A DNA stretch of 13,069 nt from Verrucomicrobiales bacterium (GCA_002718935.1 PBFV01000060.1:1-13069); one strand, 5' to 3'. Shown: positions 1 to 6,914, counted from the first letter of the stretch. The notes: a model not told the origin generated them from the letters alone. A program made the numbers and translations.

Positions 1-372
1 GACAAGCCGATCGCCGCGCTGCTGCAGGATCTTTCACAACGCGGGTTACTGGACGAAACGCTTGTCATTTGGGGCGGCGAATTCGGCCGCCTGCCCGTGG
101 CGCAAAAGTCGAAGAAACCCGGGCGCGATCACAATCCGCACGCGCTCACCTACTGGCTGGCCGGCGGCGGCGTGAAAGGCGGCGTGAGTTACGGTGAGAC
201 CGACGAGATCGGCCACAAAGCCGCCGTCGACAAATGCCACATCAACGATCTCCATGCCACCTTCCTCCACCTACTCGGCATGGACCACGAAAAGCTTACT
301 TACCGCTACAACGGCCGCGACTTCCGCCTGACGGATGTTGCGGGGGAGGTGATGAAGAAGATCATCGCGTAG
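1..372 (+). CDS. DUF1501 family protein, C-terminal part (5' end outside window)
   Basis: The frame is open from base 1 to the TAG at 370-372, giving the last 123 residues of a protein that starts upstream. It has the hallmarks of DUF1501, a sulfatase/alkaline-phosphatase-like family common in Planctomycetota and Verrucomicrobiota: GGEFGR at residues 25-30 of the fragment, GRDHNP at 41-46, and a [13 protein letters not shown] block at 81-93 near the C terminus. Full-length members usually exceed 400 residues, carry a Tat signal, and are often encoded next to DUF1549/DUF1553 cytochrome-like proteins, so such a partner may lie upstream (inference). The exact reaction is unknown. The gene is convergent with the minus-strand cluster; 66 nt separate the stops and I see no clear intrinsic terminator. 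The family call is strong; the function is open. Confidence 0.9.
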   Translation, partial: DKPIAALLQDLSQRGLLDETLVIWGGEFGRLPVAQKSKKPGRDHNPHALTYWLAGGGVKGGVSYGETDEIGHKAAVDKCHINDLHATFLHLLGMDHEKLTYRYNGRDFRLTDVAGEVMKKIIA

Positions 373-380
373 CTTCAGAC

Positions 381-406
381 ACGGATTTCACGAATGGTTA
401 CGGATT
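381..406. repeat. degenerate short repeat of an acggatt-like unit in the convergent gap
   Basis: The gap between the DUF1501 stop and the stop of the membrane protein gene contains acggatt at 381-387, a diverged copy acgaatg at 390-396, and acggatt again at 400-406, so the units start 9-10 bp apart. The gap 373-438 holds no ORF and no convincing stem with a T-run. The unit resembles the 'cacggatt' style degenerate repeats I associate with intergenic DNA of some PVC and environmental genomes, but that resemblance is from memory. Confidence 0.35.
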
Positions 407-438
407 ATTTGCACCCGTGAAACCGGTGTAGTTCGCGT

Positions 439-1029
439 TTATTCACCACGCAGGATTTGTTCGCGGCGTTCCCTGCGGTGGGCTTGATATTTGCTTAATC
501 CTGCCCAGCAGGCAAACCCGCCAACTGCGCCAACGACCGCGCCCACAACGACACCACCCACGATCCATGCATAGATGAAGGATCCCATATCCTTCAAGGC
601 ACTGATGTTGTTGGGGTCTTGAGTGGCACCCTTAAACCACGTCACGATGATTTTGATCAAGCCATTCTCAAACCCCAGCACATTGACGGTGTTCCTCACC
701 AAATCCATACTGACCTCTGTGCCCAGAATAAAAGCTCCGCACACAATACTGGGCAGGATGAATACCCAAGCAAAAGCTTTCATAAAAAAAAAGCCAACCC
801 ATGAGGCCGTCATGTGGCCGCGTCCCCACTTGTTGAGGGGATACATGAGAACAATCGACACGCCAATCGTGGCGAAAAAGAGAAGTTCCACGAATATGCC
901 GTAGCCCACGCCACGAGCCACCTGCGCGGGGGCACCCTTGGTGCGCAGGATTTTCAGGTAATCGAGACGTACCTTGCGGCGTAACCGAACGTGCCACGGC
1001 CGCTTGGGCTTGACCGCAGCCTCGGTCAC
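439..1029 (-). CDS. DUF2062-like integral membrane protein
   Basis: The product has about 196 residues and three hydrophobic segments (about 42-63, 80-103 and 152-176). It begins with a basic region (KPKRPWHVRLRRKVRLDYLK) and ends in a basic tail with RRERRE. The arrangement of a basic N terminus, then APAQVARGVGYGIF and a paired hydrophobic hairpin, resembles DUF2062 membrane proteins of unknown function; the match is by pattern only. I chose the GTG at 1029 because it overlaps the yceI-like stop as GTGA, the usual 4-nt translational-coupling overlap. An in-frame GTG at 1044 would add five residues. Last gene of the minus-strand cluster. A run of nine T on the coding strand (forward 784-792) encodes FFF in the second hydrophobic segment. 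A small envelope role is plausible, but nothing specifies it. Confidence 0.7.
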   Translation of the reverse strand: MTEAAVKPKRPWHVRLRRKVRLDYLKILRTKGAPAQVARGVGYGIFVELLFFATIGVSIVLMYPLNKWGRGHMTASWVGFFFMKAFAWVFILPSIVCGAFILGTEVSMDLVRNTVNVLGFENGLIKIIVTWFKGATQDPNNISALKDMGSFIYAWIVGGVVVGAVVGAVGGFACWAGLSKYQAHRRERREQILRGE

Positions 1030-1607
1030 TTCGCGGTGACCCACTCGAAGGTAATTTTCACCTCGTCCTTAGTCACGATCTTGCCGGCCGGCAGCTGTGG
1101 CGAGGGCGGGGTGATTTTAAAGTCGCTCATTTTCAGGACCGTGCTGCCTTTCACTGTCAGCTTTTCACCAGCACGTGCGATAGTCACCGGCATTTCCAGC
1201 GGCTTGGTGACACCATGAATGGTGATTGACCCGCTGGCCGAACAAAGGGAGAGGCTGCCACGAGCCTGCTTTACATCCAGCCCGTTCAGGGCGAACGTAA
1301 TCAGCGGGTATTTTTTGACGTCAAAGCACTTTTCACCATGCATCACCTCGTCCATTTTCTTTTTGCCGCTCTTGATTTGACGGACGGGGATTTTCACCTC
1401 GGCCTTGGCGCTCACGCTGCCGGGCTTGGCCAGTGCGGCGGCATCCACCGTGAAGGATCCGCCAATCAGGCGGCTCTCGGCCTTCCACTTGTGCACGCTG
1501 GAATCACCATCCAAGCGCAATTTGCTGCCAAATTTAGCCTTGTAAACATCCGCCGCGACGGCGGGTAGGGATAGTGCGACGAGAAGAATCAGGGATATTT
1601 TTTTCAT
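1026..1607 (-). CDS. secreted YceI-like domain protein
   Basis: The product has 193 residues, beginning with a signal peptide (MKKISLILLVALSLPAVAA; likely cleavage after about residue 19). The rest is one YceI-type lipocalin-like beta barrel. Visible family features are LRLDGDSSVHKWKAE near the start, an IKSGKKKMDEVMHG block around the middle followed by YPLITFAL, GSITIHGVTKPLEMPV, and a C-terminal LKMSDFKITPPSP segment. YceI proteins are periplasmic and bind isoprenoid or other hydrophobic ligands in characterised members; no enzymatic activity is established. The start is the ATG at 1607, only 7 nt after the Gfo/Idh/MocA stop, with no Shine-Dalgarno sequence, so it probably shares that transcript. 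The 3' end overlaps the downstream membrane protein gene. A periplasmic carrier for the cluster is a reasonable inference, but no ligand can be read from the sequence. Confidence 0.88.
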   Translation of the reverse strand: MKKISLILLVALSLPAVAADVYKAKFGSKLRLDGDSSVHKWKAESRLIGGSFTVDAAALAKPGSVSAKAEVKIPVRQIKSGKKKMDEVMHGEKCFDVKKYPLITFALNGLDVKQARGSLSLCSASGSITIHGVTKPLEMPVTIARAGEKLTVKGSTVLKMSDFKITPPSPQLPAGKIVTKDEVKITFEWVTAK

Positions 1608-1614
1608 GGCGTGT

Positions 1615-2994
1615 TCAAACTGTTAAATCGTTGGCCTCAATCCCAACCCGTTTGCCGACCTTGACGGCCTCATTGGCCTTCAGCGCGATCGCGTTGGCGA
1701 CGAAACCCTCAGTGGCATCCGCAGCCGGCAGAAGACTGCCCGTGCCGCCAAGCTGATCCTTCAGGAAATCGCGCAGCGTGTCCGCATCGGCCTCACCGAA
1801 GGTGTCGACAAAATCCTTAACCGTTGTTTTAACCTGATGACAATTGTAGGCAAAGGCCTCAAGGCTGTAAAACAACGGGGGCTGGGTGAAGGTGGATTCC
1901 TGATAGAGTTTCTTGCCTCCCTTGCTCAGGGTGGTTGCACCGGCTGCCAGCACGACGCCAGGCGCGCCGTAGTGGGGCATTTTCCGGGCATACACCTCCC
2001 AGCCGATGAGCGGCGCATCCGCTTCCTTGTACATCCATGCCTGCGCGCCACGAAGCATCACCGCGCTATTAGTGCCGTGCATGACCTCATATTCGCCATC
2101 AAACGAATTGGAGAGGGTAATTTCCTGCGTGAGGCTGAACCCATTTTCATACTCAAACACAAGATTGACCGTATCGGGAACGGGAAAGCGTTCCCGCCAG
2201 TGAATGTTGCTGCCAAAGCCGCTGACCGCCTTGGGCTTGAGGCTGAGGAAATGGTTCACCAAATCGACCTGATGCATGCCAATCTCCCCGGCAAGCCCAG
2301 GGGACAACTCAGGATTGATACGCCAGTTGATGGCCTTCTCGCGTTCGGCGTTGGGCGAAACACGGCGCCAGTCAGTCTTTTTGTGCCATTGGGTGCGCGC
2401 GTGAACGGGATTGCCAATGGCACCCGCGCGCATGAAAGGAAACATGAAATGCCGCTGTGGTTCGCTGCGGAATTGGAGACCTGATTGAAAATTGAGACTG
2501 GGCGTGGCGGCTGCGGTCTTGGCAATGGCACGGGCATCCTCGGAGGTGTGGGCCAAGGGCGCCTCGCAGTAAACATGTTTTCCCGCCTTGAGGGCTTCAA
2601 GGACGATGGCCTTGTGTTCATGCGGCGCCGTAGCAATGATCACACCTTCGACATCCTTGTCCTTCAACAGGTCGGCGTAATTCTCATAGCCCTTGGCTTT
2701 GGGTGCCTCGCGCTTGGCACGGCGCAGCATAGCGCCATAGTGGTCGGAAACAGCCACCAGAGGCGCGCTGGGCAACTGCGCCAAACTGCGGGCAATTTCC
2801 CGACCCCGCGGGCCATAACCAATGAGGCCCATCTTGACCGGTGGTGTGTCGTCACTGGTGCGGCGCGCGGCATCCTTGCCTTCACTATCCTGCGCCCGGG
2901 CTTCCATTGCCTTCATCATCGACATCGTCGCGGCCAGTGAACCTCCGGCAGCAATGAAATCGCGTCTGTTGTAATCCTGATTGTTCTCGCTCAT
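1615..2994 (-). CDS. Tat-exported Gfo/Idh/MocA family oxidoreductase
   Basis: The product has 459 residues from the ATG at 2994; a TTG two codons upstream (3000) is less likely. The N terminus NRRDFIAAGGSLAA at about 9-22 is a twin-arginine signal, so it is probably exported folded with cofactor. The Rossmann fold starts about residue 53 with GLIGYGPRG (nucleotide-binding GYGxxG at 59-64). The C-terminal alpha/beta domain includes GEIGMHQVDLVNHF around 236-249, matching the family's GxHxxD helix (H241, D244). Family members use NAD(P) to oxidise, reduce or epimerise sugars and inositols. The usual EKP motif, whose Lys is normally catalytic, reads EAP here (144-146), so catalysis may be altered or lost. 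Second gene of the cluster, 74 nt after the ThuA gene and 7 nt before the YceI gene. Substrate unknown. The family call is firm. Confidence 0.92.
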   Translation of the reverse strand: MSENNQDYNRRDFIAAGGSLAATMSMMKAMEARAQDSEGKDAARRTSDDTPPVKMGLIGYGPRGREIARSLAQLPSAPLVAVSDHYGAMLRRAKREAPKAKGYENYADLLKDKDVEGVIIATAPHEHKAIVLEALKAGKHVYCEAPLAHTSEDARAIAKTAAATPSLNFQSGLQFRSEPQRHFMFPFMRAGAIGNPVHARTQWHKKTDWRRVSPNAEREKAINWRINPELSPGLAGEIGMHQVDLVNHFLSLKPKAVSGFGSNIHWRERFPVPDTVNLVFEYENGFSLTQEITLSNSFDGEYEVMHGTNSAVMLRGAQAWMYKEADAPLIGWEVYARKMPHYGAPGVVLAAGATTLSKGGKKLYQESTFTQPPLFYSLEAFAYNCHQVKTTVKDFVDTFGEADADTLRDFLKDQLGGTGSLLPAADATEGFVANAIALKANEAVKVGKRVGIEANDLTV

Positions 2995-3003
2995 GAGCAA
3001 AGG

Positions 3004-3020
3004 GCCGCAGAGTCTGCGGC
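3004..3020 (-). other. perfect inverted repeat between the ThuA and Gfo/Idh/MocA genes
   Basis: GCCGCAGA at 3004-3011 and TCTGCGGC at 3013-3020 are exact reverse complements around one base. In minus-strand RNA they can form a stem of about 7 bp with a 3-nt loop, ending 9 nt before the ATG at 2994. That position suits a translation or mRNA-processing element that uncouples the two genes. No T-run follows it in the sense direction; on the plus strand it is followed by ATTTT, so it could only resemble a terminator of antisense transcripts. Confidence 0.45.
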
Positions 3021-3068
3021 ATTTTACGTCAAATGCAAGCTGCGAGGACCTGACTGGCAGCAGCCGGT

Positions 3069-4052
3069 TTAAAGCGCGTCAATAACCTGCTGGATGAGCT
3101 TCATGTCGCGACCGCGACTCTTCCAACTATTCTCGCGGAGCAGCTTGATAAATTTTTCATCCTTGGCTTTGGCTTTCATTTTGCCGAGCAGCTCGGCCTC
3201 ATCCAGCTTTAGTCGCTGTGCGGCAAACAAGGCAAAGGCCTTCATGCTTTCCAAGGCTTGAACGTCAGGGTTCGGCTCGGAGGGGCCATCGGTCAGCTTC
3301 AAGCTCCACTTGAAGCCCTCGATGAGATGCTTGTGAAAGGTCTCATTTTCCCAGGTAGACCCGTTGTGGCCGAGGTTTGTAAAAAACACGCGGCCCTTGC
3401 CGAAGCTGCGCACCCAACATACCGGCACATGGTAAGGCATCTGCGGCTTGCTCTTGGCCATATTCAGGCTGAAGAGCACGCGCACAGCATCGGGGTCGAA
3501 GTTGTTGTACTGATAAATCTCATCCTTCCAGATGAAATCCCTGCCCAACATGGCCACCGTGGGATGGCTGGGCTCGTGGTTCAGAAACCCGTTGGTGCTG
3601 CCCGCGTTCCAAGGATGACCGGCGAAACTGCCGTTGATCATTCTCACATAGCCATCGTATTGCTTAAACGTGTCCGCCGCGCTGTGCGCACCCACAAACC
3701 CCTTGCCGGACTTGATGAACTCCATCAACGCATCGCGCGGATCGCCGGCAGGCAGAAGCATGCCCGTGGTGTAGAAGAACAGACCGTCAAACTGCTTGAG
3801 GTTTTCCCGAGTGATGCTCTTGACTGCATCCTGAGAATTGACCGTGGTGAAGATACCGCTCTTTTTGCCAATCTCTGCCAGCACGCGCTCCACTTGACAG
3901 GTCTCCTTGCCTCCACGATTCACGGGGCCATGCCGAAAACCACGCGACTGGGTGATCACCAAAATCTTTTTTGGCGCGGCCAGCAGCTGCGCGTCAAAAA
4001 CCATCAGCGCACTCAGCGCTGCCAACAAGAGTAAACGTGAAACGTATTTCAT
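3069..4052 (-). CDS. secreted ThuA-like domain protein
   Basis: The product has 327 residues: a signal peptide (MKYVSRLLLLAALSALMVFDAQLLA, cleavage about 25), then a ThuA class-I glutamine-amidotransferase-like fold. Supporting motifs are KKILVITQSRGFRH at the first strand, GKGFVGAHSAADTF in the middle, GSFAGHPW, KDEIYQ, and GKGRVFFTNLGHNGSTWEN near the end of the domain. About 70 charged helical residues follow the domain and are not explained by it. ThuA proteins are linked to trehalose and related disaccharide use and are often found with Gfo/Idh/MocA dehydrogenases, as here; the reaction is not well defined. First gene of the minus-strand cluster, divergent from the histidine kinase gene. 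The ATG at 4052 gives a complete signal peptide. No Shine-Dalgarno sequence precedes it. Confidence 0.88.
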   Translation of the reverse strand: MKYVSRLLLLAALSALMVFDAQLLAAPKKILVITQSRGFRHGPVNRGGKETCQVERVLAEIGKKSGIFTTVNSQDAVKSITRENLKQFDGLFFYTTGMLLPAGDPRDALMEFIKSGKGFVGAHSAADTFKQYDGYVRMINGSFAGHPWNAGSTNGFLNHEPSHPTVAMLGRDFIWKDEIYQYNNFDPDAVRVLFSLNMAKSKPQMPYHVPVCWVRSFGKGRVFFTNLGHNGSTWENETFHKHLIEGFKWSLKLTDGPSEPNPDVQALESMKAFALFAAQRLKLDEAELLGKMKAKAKDEKFIKLLRENSWKSRGRDMKLIQQVIDAL

Positions 4053-4091
4053 AAAATCGGGTTGATGTTTGGACCCTAGTGGAACGCGGAC

Positions 4092-4120
4092 AATTCAACA
4101 GGGAACCCGGTCGGGGTCAA
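4092..4120 (-). promoter_or_regulatory. weak candidate promoter for the ThuA-led cluster
   Basis: On the minus strand, TTGACC (forward 4115-4120) and TGAATT (forward 4092-4097) are 17 bp apart. The -35 box matches the sigma-70 consensus at five of six positions, the -10 box at only three. It would start transcription about 33 nt upstream of the ATG at 4052. It is the best pair I found in this divergent region, but it is weak. Confidence 0.28.
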
Positions 4121-4168
4121 GGTTGCACTTGTTTTTCCGAGCCATTTGAAATAGTTTGTTGCGCCATT

Positions 4169-4197
4169 TTGACACTCATTGAGCTGGCAATTATTAC
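4169..4197 (+). promoter_or_regulatory. candidate sigma-70-type promoter for the histidine kinase gene
   Basis: A consensus TTGACA at 4169-4174 lies 17 bp from TATTAC at 4192-4197 (four of six matches). Transcription would begin about 4203-4206. This rules out the in-frame TTG at 4179 as start if the promoter is real, and leaves GTG 4206 (almost leaderless) or ATG 4221 as starts. Confidence 0.5.
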
Positions 4198-4220
4198 GAG
4201 GCATAGTGGCACCCAAACCG

Positions 4221-5459
4221 ATGTCTACCGAGAAGAACCGTTTTTTTGAGCGCATTGCCGGGCGTATTGACCAACTGGATGCCGAGGGCTTGCGGACGGT
4301 GGTTCAACGCTTGGCCCGCGAGCGCGATTTTCTCGGCACACTTTTTGATACCATCGAAGATGGTGTGGTGGTGTTGGACGGCAAGGCGGCCATCTCTTGG
4401 CACAACCAATCCGCCGAGCACCTTCTCGGCTTGCCGCTGGAGCAAACCGAGGGCCAGACCATTGCCCAGTATCTTCCAGCACTCGATTGGGAGAAACTTT
4501 GCGAGGCCGGTCCCTCTGACAGCCTGTCCGTCACGCGACACGAGATGGAGGTGGCTTACCCCATCAGACGCTTCCTGCGCGTGTACACCGCGGCGCTGGT
4601 TGGCGAGGGAACCAATGGATTAGCCGTCATCATCAACGACGCCACCGAGCAACAGCAAAAGACCTTTGAAGTCATCGAAAGTGAACGAGTAGAGGCACTC
4701 ACCCTGCTGGCCGCCAGTGTCGCGCATGAAATTGGCAACCCGCTCAATGCTCTGCACATTCACCTGCAGTTGATGGAGCGCGAGTTGAAAAAACTCAAGT
4801 CAACCGACGCCGATGCCCCCCCCATCCCGGCAAACCCTGACGACCGTGCCAATCACGCTGCCGCTTTAAACAAACTCGGCCGGTACTTGGAAATCGCCAA
4901 GGGTGAAGTCAGCCGTCTGGATTACATTATCAACCAATTCCTACAGGCCATCCGTCCCACGCGCCCCGAGCGCAAACCAGTCTCCCTGAACGACATTGCC
5001 GACGACACCCTCGCCCTGCTCGCGCCCGAGATCGACAACCGCGACATTACAATGGAAACGAGCTTTGCCAACAATCTTCCCCCGGCTCCGCTTGATGCCG
5101 CCCAGATCAAGCAGGCCCTCGTCAACCTTATTAAAAACGCCATCCAGACCATGACTCAAGGAGGCTTGCTCAGCCTCGCCACGCGCGCCGAGAATGATGG
5201 GGTGTGGCTGCATGTGTCGGACACGGGCGGAGGCATTGAGCAGGAAAAAATCAACCGCATCTTCCAACCCTATTTCACCACCAAGGAAAAAGGCACGGGC
5301 CTTGGCCTGATGATCGTCCAGCGCATCGTCCGCGAACACGGTGGTCGCATTGAACTGGAGAGCCATACCGGCCAAGGCACAACTTTCCGCCTTTGGTTTC
5401 CCTTGGCCGAACACCACCCCCTCCGCCTCACCAGCGGTGAAACCGAAGCCAAGAAATGA
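4221..5459 (+). CDS. soluble PAS-domain sensor histidine kinase (NtrB-like)
   Basis: The product has 412 residues from the ATG at 4221. No membrane segment is visible, so it is cytoplasmic and senses an internal signal or a partner protein. Domains in order: a short charged helical N terminus (1-35), a PAS domain (about 36-145, with DTIEDGVVVLDGKAAISWHN), a HisKA dimerisation helix with the H-box VAHEIGNPLNALHIH (phospho-acceptor His169), and a HATPase domain with N-box LVNLIKNAIQ (about 300-309), G1 box DTGGGI (334-339), F-box FQPYFTTKEKGTG and G2 box GTGLGL. All catalytic boxes look intact. It should phosphorylate the response regulator encoded 81 nt downstream. Possible alternative starts are GTG at 4206, preceded by GAGG at 4198-4201, and TTG at 4179, which the promoter position argues against. 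Confidence 0.92.
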   Translation: MSTEKNRFFERIAGRIDQLDAEGLRTVVQRLARERDFLGTLFDTIEDGVVVLDGKAAISWHNQSAEHLLGLPLEQTEGQTIAQYLPALDWEKLCEAGPSDSLSVTRHEMEVAYPIRRFLRVYTAALVGEGTNGLAVIINDATEQQQKTFEVIESERVEALTLLAASVAHEIGNPLNALHIHLQLMERELKKLKSTDADAPPIPANPDDRANHAAALNKLGRYLEIAKGEVSRLDYIINQFLQAIRPTRPERKPVSLNDIADDTLALLAPEIDNRDITMETSFANNLPPAPLDAAQIKQALVNLIKNAIQTMTQGGLLSLATRAENDGVWLHVSDTGGGIEQEKINRIFQPYFTTKEKGTGLGLMIVQRIVREHGGRIELESHTGQGTTFRLWFPLAEHHPLRLTSGETEAKK

Positions 5460-5511
5460 TCCGCAAATTAAAACCACGATCTGTAGCTGTCGGCGAGATT
5501 ACAACACCCGG

Positions 5512-5528
5512 GCCGGCATGCTGCCGGC
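5512..5528 (+). other. short inverted repeat between kinase and response regulator genes
   Basis: GCCGGCA at 5512-5518 and TGCCGGC at 5522-5528 can form a 7-bp stem with a 3-nt loop, ending 12 nt before the regulator ATG at 5541. GCCGGC is itself a palindrome, so this is also a direct repeat that could be a DNA-binding site rather than an RNA hairpin. No T-run follows. It could tune regulator translation relative to the kinase; this is inference. Confidence 0.35.
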
Positions 5529-5540
5529 AATACGAACACC

Positions 5541-6914
5541 ATGCTTAAACCCACCGTCCTGATCGTTGATGACGAGAAACCTACACGCGAGGGCCTGCGT
5601 GCCGCGCTGGAGGACCGCTACGATGTTTACATCGCGGAAGACGGCACCTCCGCCATTCGTCTCCTGGAGGAGGATCCCTTCGATGTCCTGCTCACGGATT
5701 TGCGCATGCCGGGCGTAGGCGGACTAGATCTGATCAAGCGCGCCAAGTCGCTTGGCATGCCCCCCATCTGCATTCTGATGACCGCCTATGGCAGCGAGGA
5801 GATGGCCGTGGACGCCATGCGCCAGGGCGCGGACGATTACATCGCTAAGGGGCGCCTGCAGATCGACGAGCTTGAGATGCGCATTGCCCGCGCTGTGCGA
5901 ACACAAGAGCTGGAATCGGAAAACCGTGAACTGCGCACACAGGTGGACACCAAGTTCGGCCTCGAAAACGTGATCGGCCAGTCGCCGGCCATGGAGGAGA
6001 TTTTTGAAATCGTCCAGCAGGTAGCCCCCGCGCGCGCCAGTGTACTGGTGTTGGGCGAAAGCGGCACGGGAAAAGAGCTAATCGCCAAGGCCATCCACAA
6101 CCTCAGCCCGCGCGCCAAGCAACCACTGGTAACTGTCCACTGCGCGGCTCTGTCACCCACCTTGCTGGAGAGCGAATTGTTTGGCCACGAGAAAGGTGCC
6201 TTCACTGGCGCACACGAACGGCGCATCGGCCGGTTTGAACAAGCCAACGGTGGAACCTTGTTCCTCGATGAGATTGGGGAAATTGATCAGGCCATTCAGG
6301 TGAAGCTGCTGCGGTTTCTGGGCGAACGCACCTTTGAACGCGTGGGCTCAAGCACTACACAGACCGCTGATGTGCGCCTCATTGCCGCCACCAACCGCAA
6401 TCTGGAAGAGGAAGTGGCCAAGGGCAATTTCCGCGAGGATCTCTTTTTCCGGCTGCGCGTGGTGGAAATGTACCTGCCGCCTCTGCGCGAACGCGGCACG
6501 GATGTTGTCCTGCTGGCCAAGGCTTTTTTAAATGAGTACGCGCGGGAAAATTCGAAAACCATTGAAGAGCTCCATCCGGATGCCATTGAAGCATTGCTGA
6601 ACCACGAGTGGCCGGGAAATGTGCGCGAGCTCCGGACAGCTTTGGAGCACGCCGTGGTGCTGTGCCGCGGCAACTCCATCACGCTGCGCGATCTGCCGCC
6701 AAGTGTGCGCGGTGAATCCAGCGGCATGACGCACCCGGACGCCAAGGCCGTCTTGGGCAAGCCGGATTTGACAGTGGAAGATGCCGAAAAAGCCCTGATC
6801 ATCCGCGCCCTGAAGGAGTGCCAAGGCAACCGGACCAAAGCTGCCGCCAAAATTGGCATGAGCCGGCGCACGCTCCACCGGAAGCTTCACACCTACAACC
6901 TGCATGACCTATAA
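5541..6914 (+). CDS. sigma-54-dependent response regulator, NtrC family
   Basis: The product has 457 residues with the full NtrC layout. The receiver domain (about 5-118) has the acidic pocket D10/D11, phospho-acceptor D53 in LLTDLRMPG, T81 and K103; the residue after K103 is Gly where Pro is usual. The AAA+ domain (about 142-380) has Walker A GESGTGKE (172-179), GAFTGA (219-224), Walker B GGTLFLDEIGE (237-247), an RLRVVEMYLPPLRER sensor segment and WPGNVREL. The C-terminal Fis-type helix-turn-helix (about 412-455) has NRTKAAAKIGMSRRTLHRKL. The intact GAFTGA loop means it should contact sigma-54 and activate -24/-12 promoters. It is almost certainly the partner of the kinase just upstream. 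Its own targets are not evident in this window. The ATG at 5541 fits the receiver start; no Shine-Dalgarno sequence is visible. The last codons contain the predicted promoter of the pectate lyase gene. Confidence 0.95.
   Translation: MLKPTVLIVDDEKPTREGLRAALEDRYDVYIAEDGTSAIRLLEEDPFDVLLTDLRMPGVGGLDLIKRAKSLGMPPICILMTAYGSEEMAVDAMRQGADDYIAKGRLQIDELEMRIARAVRTQELESENRELRTQVDTKFGLENVIGQSPAMEEIFEIVQQVAPARASVLVLGESGTGKELIAKAIHNLSPRAKQPLVTVHCAALSPTLLESELFGHEKGAFTGAHERRIGRFEQANGGTLFLDEIGEIDQAIQVKLLRFLGERTFERVGSSTTQTADVRLIAATNRNLEEEVAKGNFREDLFFRLRVVEMYLPPLRERGTDVVLLAKAFLNEYARENSKTIEELHPDAIEALLNHEWPGNVRELRTALEHAVVLCRGNSITLRDLPPSVRGESSGMTHPDAKAVLGKPDLTVEDAEKALIIRALKECQGNRTKAAAKIGMSRRTLHRKLHTYNLHDL

Noticed and set aside
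1837-2484. A 215-codon plus-strand open frame opposite the Gfo/Idh/MocA gene
   Set aside because: It lies wholly antisense to a gene with clear family motifs, and its translation shows no recognisable domain, signal peptide or membrane segment. Long antisense frames are expected in GC-rich coding DNA.
3004-3025. Intrinsic terminator on the plus strand (GC-rich stem followed by ATTTT)
   Set aside because: No plus-strand gene ends upstream of it, the T-run is short, and the local genes are on the minus strand. At most it could affect antisense transcripts.
3258-4034. A 258-codon plus-strand open frame opposite the ThuA gene
   Set aside because: The minus-strand product has a signal peptide and ThuA motifs. 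The antisense translation is rich in His, Arg and Leu with no domain pattern, so it is a shadow.
4123-4152. Alternative kinase promoter TTGCAC with TGAAAT, 18-bp spacer
   Set aside because: Weaker than the TTGACA/TATTAC pair at 4169-4197, and further from any start codon. It cannot be excluded, but was not annotated.
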